Of a stretch of DNA of 5,645 bases, positions 1 through 5,586 are shown piece after piece (positions within the stretch are counted from its first letter, which is position 1; every line of letters starts with the position of its first letter). The notes under the pieces were generated by a model that ran no database searches, was not told the DNA's origin, and saw only the letters and a program-made list of their open reading frames with translations. A program made the translations under genes and the position numbers. Source of the DNA: Pullilachnospira_A gallistercoris (GTDB lineage Bacteria > Bacillota > Clostridia > Lachnospirales > Lachnospiraceae); assembly GCA_018712125.1 (NCBI GenBank), contig DVHM01000037.1, positions 1 to 5,645 of the forward strand, in the 5' to 3' direction.

Positions 1-1
1 C

Positions 2-451
2 GGTTGCAGCATAATAAATCATTCAGGATCGTCCGACGATGAAACAGATGCATTATGCAATGCGATTATTTTGTCTATCGAAGAAAATAACCCGAATGAT
101 TTAAAAAGTCTATTTTCAGAAGAAGCATTAGAAAAATGCACGGATTTTGAGGAGGGTTTTGCGTACACAGTCAATGAATATAAGGGTTCTCTTGTAAAGA
201 TGAAACCGATCAGTTACACTGAAAATGCTCATTATGACGATGGAAAACATTTTAAGGAAGCACGAGCTTTGTACAGCGTTGAAACGACAGAGCAATCCTA
301 TTTTCTTTATCTGGATTTTTATCCTTCTAATACCGTTGAGCCGGCGAAAGAAGGTCTACATACAATATTGCTGTTAGATCATCGCGCAGAAAAGGATTAC
401 AGCCAATATGTGGGGATCTATCATCCCGAATGGGATAAGGAAGTAAGGTAA
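2..451 (+). CDS. Putative DUF5104-like lipoprotein, 5' end cut off by window
   Basis: The frame is open from base 2 to a TAA at 449-451, giving 149 residues without a start, so the gene begins before the window. The second visible residue is a Cys preceded by Gly (GCSII), followed by a Ser/Asp-rich linker. This fits the end of a lipobox, so the mature protein would be an approximately 148-residue lipoprotein anchored outside the membrane. The body (ALCNAI, then LKSLFS.EAL, D.EEGF.Y, and a closing VGIYHPE) resembles DUF5104-type Firmicutes lipoproteins by memory of the family; their function is unknown to me. A TTG at 71 could be read as a start, but no ribosome binding site precedes it and the coding signal continues upstream. 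The gene is markedly AT-rich (about 37% GC by hand count over 61-420). The ribosome binding site of the next gene touches its stop codon. Confidence is high for coding, moderate for family. Confidence 0.75.
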   Translation, partial: GCSIINHSGSSDDETDALCNAIILSIEENNPNDLKSLFSEEALEKCTDFEEGFAYTVNEYKGSLVKMKPISYTENAHYDDGKHFKEARALYSVETTEQSYFLYLDFYPSNTVEPAKEGLHTILLLDHRAEKDYSQYVGIYHPEWDKEVR

Positions 452-457
452 AGGAGG
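450..457 (+). promoter_or_regulatory. Ribosome binding site of the flavin reductase gene
   Basis: The sequence AAAGGAGG is a full match to the anti-Shine-Dalgarno complement and overlaps the upstream stop codon TAA (449-451). It lies 8 bases before ATG 466 but only 2 bases before GTG 460, so it decides in favour of ATG 466. The overlap with the upstream stop suggests translational coupling of the two genes. Confidence 0.8.
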
Positions 458-465
458 GGGTGCCT

Positions 466-1113
466 ATGAAAATCGAGATCGGAAAAGAATTTCCAAAATA
501 TTTCAAACCAGCTTATCCGGAGGAGTTTGAGCTGTTTTCGCATTTCGAAGTGACCGCAGGGATACCAACTGTCCTGTTTGCGATTACTACCTGGAAGGAA
601 AACGGGCAGCCCAATGTATGTTTTCATTCCTGGAGTTGTTTTCACGGAGATAAGACGGCTTTTTTTGCTGTGATGGGAAATCTGTATCAGCACACGCACA
701 CCTACGCGAATATTCAGAGGGATAAGTGCTTCTGTATCAATTTTCTGCCGATCAGTTATTATGACAAACTAGTGGAAACTATCCATCACAACGAACTGGA
801 AGATGATGAATTTGCGGTGGGGAATTTTACCCTTTCCAACGCCAGAACCATCTCCGCTCCGGTCATTCAGGAGGCATTTATCAATATGGAATGCACTCTG
901 AAAGATGTACAGGATCTGAGCGGCGCGGGGATTACGGCGATGATTATCGGACAGGTGCAGCACATTTCCGTGGAGGAAAATTATGCCAGGGGATATGAAC
1001 AGTGCTATGGCAAAGACGGTTTCATGATGCTGGTTCCGGCGCCGCAGGATCTGGTTACCGGAGAGCCAAACCAATCCGCGATTGCAACGATTCATATTGA
1101 GAAATATGACTGA
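466..1113 (+). CDS. Flavin reductase-like (flavoredoxin-type) FMN-binding protein
   Basis: This is a 215-residue cytoplasmic protein of the flavin reductase-like domain family (split-barrel FMN-binding fold). Such proteins bind FMN and pass electrons to or from small acceptors; the partner here cannot be read from sequence. Family-like features are the N-terminal barrel strands (VLFAITTWKENGQPN, about 36-50, then SWSCFHGD), the HTHTYANI segment at about 76-83 resembling the conserved flavin-contacting region, and CFCINFLP at 88-95. The C-terminal part (GQVQHISVE and GEPNQSAIA) is typical of the longer clostridial members. Length is usual for the family. ATG 466 is chosen over GTG 460 because of the spacing of the strong ribosome binding site. 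The stop TGA at 1111-1113 overlaps an ATG at 1113, and the next gene is very close, so co-transcription with the acetyltransferase downstream is likely. Exact substrate is unknown. Confidence 0.85.
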   Translation: MKIEIGKEFPKYFKPAYPEEFELFSHFEVTAGIPTVLFAITTWKENGQPNVCFHSWSCFHGDKTAFFAVMGNLYQHTHTYANIQRDKCFCINFLPISYYDKLVETIHHNELEDDEFAVGNFTLSNARTISAPVIQEAFINMECTLKDVQDLSGAGITAMIIGQVQHISVEENYARGYEQCYGKDGFMMLVPAPQDLVTGEPNQSAIATIHIEKYD

Positions 1114-1125
1114 TGAAGCGAAAGC

Positions 1126-1130
1126 GAGGA
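1126..1130 (+). promoter_or_regulatory. Ribosome binding site deciding the first GNAT start
   Basis: GAGGA ends 6 bases before ATG 1137. The alternative ATG at 1113 overlaps the previous stop (TGATG) and has only a weak GAG upstream at about 11 bases; using it would add a basic MKRKRGKT tail that the acetyltransferase fold does not need. The downstream start is preferred, though initiation at 1113 by coupling cannot be excluded. Confidence 0.6.
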
Positions 1131-1136
1131 AAGACG

Positions 1137-1589
1137 ATGAGTTACGAAATTATCCGACTGACAGACAGACCGGTAATGAAGGAACGGGCGGCGCAGTGGT
1201 TCCATGAAAAATGGGGCATTCCGCTGGAGGCATATCTGGAGAGCATGGAGGAATGCCTGAAGGGGAAGAGCGCTGTTCCCCAATGGTATATGGCGATGGA
1301 AGGAAACCGGATGATCGGTGGTCTGGGCGTCATAGAAAATGATTTTCACAACAGAAAAGATCTGACTCCGAATGTCTGTGCTGTCTATACAGAAGAGGAC
1401 AGACGCTGCCAGGGTGTGGCGGGGGCTCTGTTACATTATGTCTGTGAAGATATGAAGAGGCAGGGGATCGACACGTTGTATCTCATTACGGATCACACAT
1501 CTTTTTATGAACGTTATGGATGGGAATTTCTTTGTATGGTGCAGGGAGACGGAGATCCTGAGATGACAAGAATGTATATTCACAGATAG
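1137..1589 (+). CDS. GNAT family N-acetyltransferase (first of three)
   Basis: This 150-residue protein has the GNAT fold and should transfer an acetyl group from acetyl-CoA to an amine on an unknown substrate in the cytoplasm. Strands and motif order are visible: WYMAMEGNRMIGGLGVIE (50-67) is the central hairpin, NVCAVYTEEDRR (79-90) leads into the acetyl-CoA pyrophosphate loop R90-x-x-G93-x-A95 of motif A, a helix follows (GALLHYVCEDMKRQG), then LYLITDH (114-120) and the motif B segment SFYERYGWEF (122-131). The conserved Tyr in this last segment is where many GNATs place their general acid. The N-terminal WFHEKWGIPLEAY (21-33) is a recognisable signature of a clostridial GNAT subgroup without a named substrate, to my knowledge. 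It follows the flavin reductase after 23 bases and precedes a second GNAT after 20 bases, so an operon is likely. Family assignment is firm; substrate is unknown. Confidence 0.88.
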   Translation: MSYEIIRLTDRPVMKERAAQWFHEKWGIPLEAYLESMEECLKGKSAVPQWYMAMEGNRMIGGLGVIENDFHNRKDLTPNVCAVYTEEDRRCQGVAGALLHYVCEDMKRQGIDTLYLITDHTSFYERYGWEFLCMVQGDGDPEMTRMYIHR

Positions 1590-1609
1590 AGGGATGGAAA
1601 GGGGATAAA

Positions 1610-2071
1610 ATGTATCTCAGAAAATATCAATCAGAAGACTGTAAAGAATTGACAGAGTTATTCTATCATACCGTCCACACCGTAAATGCGAAGGATTACA
1701 CGAAAGAGCAGCTGGACGCGTGGGCGACAGGACAGGTGGATCTTGCGCAGTGGAATCATTCTCTTCTGGAACATTACAGCATCGTCGCTGTGGAAAATGG
1801 CAGAATTGCGGGCTTTGGGGATATCGATGAGACCGGATATCTCGACCGGTTGTATGTCCGTGCCGACATGCAGGGAGAGGGAGTGGCTACCGCCATTTGC
1901 GACCGGCTGGAGTCGATAGTTGAGGGAACGATTGTTACCCATGCTTCCATTACGGCAAAACCTTTTTTTGAAAAGAGAGGATATGCGATCGTGAGGGAAC
2001 AGCAGGTGGAGCGCAGGGGAATTCTTCTCACAAATTACGTGATGGAACTGCGGAGGAAAGAGGCACCATGA
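1610..2071 (+). CDS. GNAT family N-acetyltransferase, YafP-like (second of three)
   Basis: This is a 153-residue acetyl-CoA-dependent N-acetyltransferase. Residues 1-45 form the substrate-side helices (MYLRKYQSEDCKELTELF, then HTVNAKDYTKEQLDAWA), a pattern I associate with the YafP-like GNATs. The central strands SIVAVENGRIAGFGDID (57-73) and YLDRLYVRADM (77-87) lead to the acetyl-CoA loop Q88-G-E-G91-V-A93. A helix follows (CDRLES), then THASITAKPFFEKRGY (110-125), the motif B region, with the Tyr at 125. The C-terminus (GILLTNYVMEL) matches the closing strand of that subgroup. A ribosome binding site AAAGGGG (1598-1604) lies 5 bases before ATG. The stop TGA is inside ATGA (2068-2071), overlapping the hydrolase start, which indicates translational coupling. 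YafP itself has been linked to genotoxin and drug response in enterobacteria; whether that applies here is inference. Confidence 0.88.
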   Translation: MYLRKYQSEDCKELTELFYHTVHTVNAKDYTKEQLDAWATGQVDLAQWNHSLLEHYSIVAVENGRIAGFGDIDETGYLDRLYVRADMQGEGVATAICDRLESIVEGTIVTHASITAKPFFEKRGYAIVREQQVERRGILLTNYVMELRRKEAP

Positions 2072-2670
2072 AAACAATTTTTCTACATGGTCTGGGGCAG
2101 ACAGCTCAGGACTGGGAAGAGGTTATCCGACAGACAGCACTGTCAGAGGTGGATTGTCCGGAACTTTTTTCCTTGTCGGAAGGGGAGATTACGTATTTCG
2201 GCATACGAAACGGACTGGAAAAGCGATATGCGGATATCACAGAGCCTTTTTGTATATGCGGTCTTTCTCTTGGGGCTCTTCTTGCCCTTGATTATGCGAT
2301 CCGGCATAACGAACAGGTGGCCGCTCTTGTATTGATTGGTGTACAGTATAAAGTTCCGAGTTTACTTATCGATTTTCAGAATCTTATTTTTCGCTGTATG
2401 CCCAATAAAACTTTTGATGATATGGGTATGTCCAAAAACGATGTAATCCGATTGGCCCACTCTATGCGCTCGCTGGATTTTCGTTCGGGATTAAAAGATA
2501 TTAAGTGTCCGGTAACGATTCTCTGCGGAGAAAAGGACAGGGCAAATTTGAAGGCATCCAGGCAGTTGGCAGAGCTTCTGTCGCAGTCGAAGTTGCGTAT
2601 TGTTCCGGGGGCGGCACATGAACTCAACAAGTGTGCGCCGGAAGCGATTGCTGATGTGTGGAAGAAATAA
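2068..2670 (+). CDS. Alpha/beta hydrolase fold protein
   Basis: This 200-residue cytoplasmic protein has the complete alpha/beta hydrolase catalytic layout. HGLG at 7-10 is the oxyanion-hole loop after the first strand, GLSLG at 65-69 is the nucleophile elbow with Ser67, the acid is Asp157 in ILCGEKD, and the base is His184 in GAAHELN. It should cleave an ester, thioester, amide or lactone bond, but the substrate cannot be deduced. It is short for the family (typically 220-280 residues): the lid region between the elbow and the acid (about 95-138) is compact. There is no signal peptide. Its ATG overlaps the stop of the upstream GNAT in ATGA, with GGAGG (2052-2056) and GAGG (2060-2063) upstream, so its translation is probably coupled to that of the acetyltransferase. 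It is complete and shows no frameshift. Confidence 0.87.
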   Translation: MKTIFLHGLGQTAQDWEEVIRQTALSEVDCPELFSLSEGEITYFGIRNGLEKRYADITEPFCICGLSLGALLALDYAIRHNEQVAALVLIGVQYKVPSLLIDFQNLIFRCMPNKTFDDMGMSKNDVIRLAHSMRSLDFRSGLKDIKCPVTILCGEKDRANLKASRQLAELLSQSKLRIVPGAAHELNKCAPEAIADVWKK

Positions 2671-2733
2671 GGAAGTGAAAGCGCTGGCGGATTGCGTATT
2701 GATTCATATAAAAGTGGATAGGGAAAGAAGAGG

Positions 2734-3249
2734 ATGAAGATAGAAATTCGACAGGAAACAAAAAAAGATGAGGCGGCGGTATATGATCTGATTATGGAGG
2801 CTTTCGCGGCGGCGGAACATGCCGACGGCAATGAGCAGGATCTGGCAGCTGCTTTGCGAAAGGGCAGTTCCTTTATTCCGGAGTTGTCGCTGGTTGCGGA
2901 GGTAGATCACAGACTGGCGGGACACATTTTATTTACAAGGGCAAAGGTGGGAGAGGACGAAGTGCTTGCGCTCGCGCCCCTGTCGGTAAAACCGCAGTAT
3001 CAGAGGCAGGGGATTGGAACAGCCCTGATCCGGGAAGGCCATTGGCTGGCAGGAGGGATGGGCTTTTCTTATTCCCTGGTGCTGGGCAGCGAGACCTATT
3101 ATCCGAAAATGGGATATGTGCCGGCGGCAGAGTACGGAATTGAAGTTCCAGAGGGATTACCTTTGGAAAATTTCATGGCCGCCAGACTGCGTGAGAATGC
3201 TCCTGCAATCCATGGGGCTGTCACTTACGCGGAGGAATTCGGCCTATAG
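2734..3249 (+). CDS. GNAT family N-acetyltransferase, YhbS-like (third of three)
   Basis: This 171-residue acetyltransferase resembles the YhbS-like group (COG3153). The strand GHILFTRAKV (63-72) is followed by LALAPLSVKPQYQ (78-90) and a textbook acetyl-CoA loop Q90-R-Q-G93-I-G95. Then come VLGSETYYPKMGY (116-128) and the C-terminal block VPAAEYGIEVPEGLPLENF, which, with the closing GAVTYAEEF, is highly characteristic of this subgroup. Substrate unknown. The gene follows the hydrolase after 63 bases, the largest gap in the cluster, so it may be read from the same transcript or from a weak promoter of its own. The ribosome binding site is mediocre: AGAGG (2729-2733) abuts the ATG and AAAGAAG lies slightly upstream. 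Its last 29 bases overlap the 3' end of sstT on the opposite strand; because the C-terminal residues match the family pattern, the overlap is real and not an over-extended reading frame. Confidence 0.88.
   Translation: MKIEIRQETKKDEAAVYDLIMEAFAAAEHADGNEQDLAAALRKGSSFIPELSLVAEVDHRLAGHILFTRAKVGEDEVLALAPLSVKPQYQRQGIGTALIREGHWLAGGMGFSYSLVLGSETYYPKMGYVPAAEYGIEVPEGLPLENFMAARLRENAPAIHGAVTYAEEFGL
3221..3249. other. Convergent 3' overlap of the third GNAT and sstT
   Basis: The GNAT stop (TAG, 3247-3249, + strand) lies inside the sstT coding region, and the sstT stop lies inside the GNAT coding region. The two genes share 29 bases in antisense. There is no intergenic space and I see no stem-loop with a T-run on either strand nearby, so each transcript probably runs into the other gene. 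Confidence 0.85.
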
Positions 3250-4459
3250 AGCCCGCTTTCCTTCTCAGCGAAAATTCCGCAACCGCGGTGTAGAGCACAT
3301 CGGTGGAAGAGTTGATGGCTGTCTCGCAGGAATCCTGTATGACGCCGACGATAAAACCGGTGCCCACCACCTGCATGGCGATATCATCGGAGATACCGAA
3401 GAGACTGCAGGCCAGGGGCACAAGGAGAAGGGAGCCGCCTGCCACGCCCGATGCTCCGCAGGCACTGGCCGCTGAGAGAACACAGAGGATGATTGCGATT
3501 GGGAAATCCACCGAAATTCCCAGCGTATGAACGGCGGCCAGTGTCAGGATGGATATCGTGACGGAGGCACCGCCCATGTTGATGGTGGATCCCAGAGGAA
3601 TTGATACAGCGTAGGTGTCCCGATCCAGGCCCAGCTCCTCGCAGAGTTTCATATTGACCGGAATGTTGGCGGCGGAACTTCTGGTCAAGAAGGCGGTAAT
3701 GCCGCTGTCCTTCAGGCACTTGAAAACGAGGGGATAGGGGTTCTGGCGTATCCCGATAAAGGTAATCAGAGGATTGACCACAAGGGCGACAAAGGCCATA
3801 CTGCCGACGAGAAGCAGAACCAATTTGCCATAGCCGAGAAGGGAGGTAAGTCCCTGCTCGGAGAGCGTGGAAAATACCAGTCCCAGCACGCCGAAGGGGG
3901 CACAGTTGATAACCCAGCGCACGATTTGCGACAGCGCGTCGGCGATGTTTGCAATGGCATTTTTTGTTCCGTCACTGGCTTTCCGCAGGGCAATTCCCAG
4001 AAGAATGGCCCAGGCGAGAATGCCAAGATAATTGGCGTTTACCAACGCCTCCACCGGGTTGGATACCACGCTCATCAACAGGCTGTGGAGCACTTCGCCA
4101 ATACCGCTGGGGGCTGACGCTATATCTGTTGATGTTTCTGTCAGGGAGATGGAGATCGGGAAGAGGAAGCTTGCGATGACCGCCACACATCCCGAGAGAA
4201 ATGTTCCCAGCAGGTACAGAAAGATAACCCGTTTCATGTTATTTTTGGTTCCCTCGCCCTGATGAGACAGGGCGCTCATCACGAGGAAAAGTACCAGAAG
4301 AGGAGCGACAGCCCGCAGAGCTCCCACAAAGAGATCTCCCAGAAGGGAGATCACGGTCAGCTGCGGAGCGATTAATCCGAGTATCATTCCTGCTATCAGC
4401 CCGCAGATAATTCTTTTTACCAGGCTGATCTCATTCCATTTCTCGAATATTTTTTTCAT
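3221..4459 (-). CDS. sstT: Serine/threonine:Na+ symporter SstT
   Basis: This 412-residue inner-membrane protein matches SstT of the dicarboxylate/amino acid:cation symporter family (glutamate-transporter fold), which takes up L-serine and L-threonine with sodium. Length is close to the 414 residues of the E. coli protein. Early transmembrane segments lie at about 15-33, 41-63 and 78-100. The first re-entrant hairpin contains the serine-rich SSAANIPVN (261-269). The broken helix with the sodium and substrate site contains STINMGGASVT (291-301), the counterpart of NMDGT in glutamate carriers. The second hairpin contains ASACGASGVAGGS (331-343), followed by QDSCETAINSSTD (375-387) in the last helix. 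ATG 4459 is preceded by AGGA about 10 bases upstream on the minus strand. The gene is transcribed towards, and overlaps, the third GNAT, and diverges from the coiled-coil gene. It has its own promoter and appears monocistronic. Assignment is strong. Confidence 0.95.
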   Translation of the reverse strand: MKKIFEKWNEISLVKRIICGLIAGMILGLIAPQLTVISLLGDLFVGALRAVAPLLVLFLVMSALSHQGEGTKNNMKRVIFLYLLGTFLSGCVAVIASFLFPISISLTETSTDIASAPSGIGEVLHSLLMSVVSNPVEALVNANYLGILAWAILLGIALRKASDGTKNAIANIADALSQIVRWVINCAPFGVLGLVFSTLSEQGLTSLLGYGKLVLLLVGSMAFVALVVNPLITFIGIRQNPYPLVFKCLKDSGITAFLTRSSAANIPVNMKLCEELGLDRDTYAVSIPLGSTINMGGASVTISILTLAAVHTLGISVDFPIAIILCVLSAASACGASGVAGGSLLLVPLACSLFGISDDIAMQVVGTGFIVGVIQDSCETAINSSTDVLYTAVAEFSLRRKAGSIGRIPPRK

Positions 4460-4496
4460 TTTTTATCATTCCTGTCTTTTGATTCTTAACAGAAGT

Positions 4497-4526
4497 AGTA
4501 TACCATAATTGTCCGCCGTATGGAAA
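4497..4526 (-). promoter_or_regulatory. Probable sigma-A promoter for sstT
   Basis: Read on the minus strand, TGGTATACT (4505 down to 4497) is an extended -10 with TATACT differing from TATAAT at one base. A weaker -35, TTTCCA (4526 down to 4521), matches TTGACA at 4 of 6 with an 18-base spacer. Transcription would start near 4490, giving a leader of about 30 bases before the sstT ATG. Confidence 0.55.
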
Positions 4527-4560
4527 AAGAATTGAGCGAATCAAAGGAATTGCATAGTGA

Positions 4561-4589
4561 GTGACAGGACATTGCCGGAATGCTATAAT
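4561..4589 (+). promoter_or_regulatory. Strong sigma-A promoter for the coiled-coil gene
   Basis: GTGACA (4561-4566) matches the -35 consensus TTGACA at 5 of 6 positions. It is followed after exactly 17 bases by TATAAT (4584-4589), a perfect -10 that is also preceded by TG in the extended -10 position (TGCTATAAT from 4581). Transcription should begin around 4595-4597, about 48-50 bases before the ATG at 4645. This is the best promoter in the window. Confidence 0.8.
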
Positions 4590-4593
4590 AGCA

Positions 4594-4617
4594 GATAACA
4601 GCGGACGGCCTGTTATC
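4594..4617 (+). promoter_or_regulatory. Inverted repeat at the predicted transcription start (operator or leader hairpin)
   Basis: GATAACAG (4594-4601) and CTGTTATC (4610-4617) are perfect reverse complements separated by 8 bases. After one mismatch (A4593/G4618) two further bases pair (GC 4591-4592 with GC 4619-4620). The repeat starts 5 bases after the -10 element and covers the predicted start site, a classic place for a repressor operator. In RNA the right arm could pair only with those left-arm bases that are transcribed. No T-run follows, so it is not an intrinsic terminator. No named regulator motif fits to my knowledge. Confidence 0.6.
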
Positions 4618-4626
4618 GGCAGTCGG

Positions 4627-4634
4627 GAGAGGAG
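4627..4634 (+). promoter_or_regulatory. Ribosome binding site of the coiled-coil gene
   Basis: GAGAGGAG (4627-4634) lies 10 bases upstream of ATG 4645, and a second purine run, AAAGGAAA (4638-4645), directly abuts the start. Together they support ATG 4645 as the start and argue against any upstream in-frame start such as GTG 4561, which would lie inside the promoter. Confidence 0.65.
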
Positions 4635-4644
4635 TACAAAGGAA

Positions 4645-5586
4645 ATGAAATACTATGACAGTGATTTGCAAAAGCTTCAGCAGGAAGTGATGGAGAAAGA
4701 GCGTGTGGAAGTAAAACTTAAAGATCTTCGGGCGCAGAAATTTGAACTGGAGAGAAAGGCTTCTGAGCTGGAGAAAAAGAAATGGGAAGAGCAGGAAGAC
4801 GTGGACCAGCTGAACGGAAGAAGCCTGAAAGGACTTTTTTACCGAGTAACCGGCAAGCTGGGGGAGAAGCTGTCTGAGGAGGAGGCTGAAGCTTACGCCG
4901 CTGCGGTAAAATATGACACGGCGAAAAGGGAGCTTGAGACTCTGGAGGGTGAGATTTCTCACTGCGAGAGACGGCTCGCTGATTTGCGGGATTGTGAGAG
5001 CAGATATGAGAACATGCTTCGGGAAAAAACGGAGGCGGTCAAGGCGTCCGGGACACCGGAGGCGGCTCGGATTTTGGAATATGAGAAGAATATCGCCGGA
5101 ATGGAAAATCAGCAGAGAGAACTGGCGGAGGCGGTGAGCGCCGGAGAACAGGCTCTCTCTATCGCCCGGGAAGTGATAAAAGATCTGGACAGCGCAAAGA
5201 GCTGGAGCACCATGGATCTCGTGGGCGGCGGATTTTTGGCGGATATGGCAAAGTATAATAAGCTGGACCAGGTGCAGGATGAGACACTGGAACTGCAGAA
5301 CGCCCTGCGCGGTTTCCGGACGGAACTGGCGGACGTGACAGAACAGGTGTCCGGAGATCTTCATCTGGAGATTGGAGACTTTCTTCATTTCGCGGATTTC
5401 TTTTTTGACGGGCTGATCGCGGACTGGATGGTGCATGACAAGATTGCCGAGTCCTATGACAGGGCGCAGAAGACCTATGGCCAGATTCAGCGCGTCTTAA
5501 GCCAGCTTTCACAGATGCAGCGGACGCTGAAAGATAAACAGGACCAGGAGAGAAAGAAGCTGGAGGAGACGGTACTTCGCCTGTGA
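4645..5586 (+). CDS. Conserved coiled-coil protein of unknown function with internal repeat
   Basis: This 313-residue protein is predominantly alpha-helical and rich in Glu, Lys, Leu, Gln and Ala. It has no signal peptide and no clear transmembrane segment, so it is probably cytoplasmic or membrane-peripheral. Helical heptad-like stretches lie at about 5-52, 78-135, 142-182, 205-240 and 263-308. Non-coil islands interrupt them: SLKGLFYRVTGKLGEKLS (60-77), a Gly-rich WSTMDLVGGGFLADMAKYN (187-205), and an aromatic FLHFADFFFDGLIADW (246-261). The last two islands align at an offset of exactly 60 residues, indicating an internal repeat. I recognise the island pattern from uncharacterised Firmicutes proteins but know no function. 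The elongated helical build is loosely reminiscent of PspA/ESCRT-III-type proteins, without a specific motif to prove it. It is transcribed from its own strong promoter with a palindrome at the start site, divergent from sstT, and may be coupled to a following gene. Confidence 0.85.
   Translation: MKYYDSDLQKLQQEVMEKERVEVKLKDLRAQKFELERKASELEKKKWEEQEDVDQLNGRSLKGLFYRVTGKLGEKLSEEEAEAYAAAVKYDTAKRELETLEGEISHCERRLADLRDCESRYENMLREKTEAVKASGTPEAARILEYEKNIAGMENQQRELAEAVSAGEQALSIAREVIKDLDSAKSWSTMDLVGGGFLADMAKYNKLDQVQDETLELQNALRGFRTELADVTEQVSGDLHLEIGDFLHFADFFFDGLIADWMVHDKIAESYDRAQKTYGQIQRVLSQLSQMQRTLKDKQDQERKKLEETVLRL

Noticed and set aside
460..465. GTG 460 as start of the flavin reductase.
   Set aside because: It is only 2 bases from the strong AAAGGAGG, too close for initiation; ATG 466 has ideal spacing.
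2671..2733. A possible promoter for the third GNAT (TATAAA at 2707-2712).
   Set aside because: The hexamer 17 bases upstream (CTGGCG) matches the -35 consensus at only 3 of 6 and there is no extended -10, so the evidence is too weak to list.
1137..3249. Tandem duplication as the origin of the three GNAT genes.
   Set aside because: The proteins share only the fold motifs (Q/R-x-x-G-x-G/A and nearby strands), with different N- and C-terminal parts, so they belong to distinct subgroups.
3250..3310. ACCGCGGT palindrome and a short GCG/CGC stem near the convergent gene ends, considered as a terminator.
   Set aside because: There is no stable stem followed by a T-run on either strand, and the region codes for the SstT C-terminus.
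4529..4552. Direct repeat GAATTG spaced 18 bases apart in the divergent intergenic region.
   Set aside because: Six-base repeats in AT-rich intergenic DNA are common by chance, and nothing else supports a binding site.
4561..4644. A 28-residue N-terminal extension of the coiled-coil protein from GTG 4561.
   Set aside because: The GTG coincides with the -35 element and the extension would span the -10 and the palindrome; ATG 4645 has a proper ribosome binding site.
4486..5436. A 316-residue open frame on the minus strand opposite the coiled-coil gene.
   Set aside because: It is the antisense of a Glu/Lys/Leu-rich gene that has its own promoter and ribosome binding site; its His/Leu/Phe/Arg-rich composition is what such antisense gives, and it would run into the sstT promoter region.
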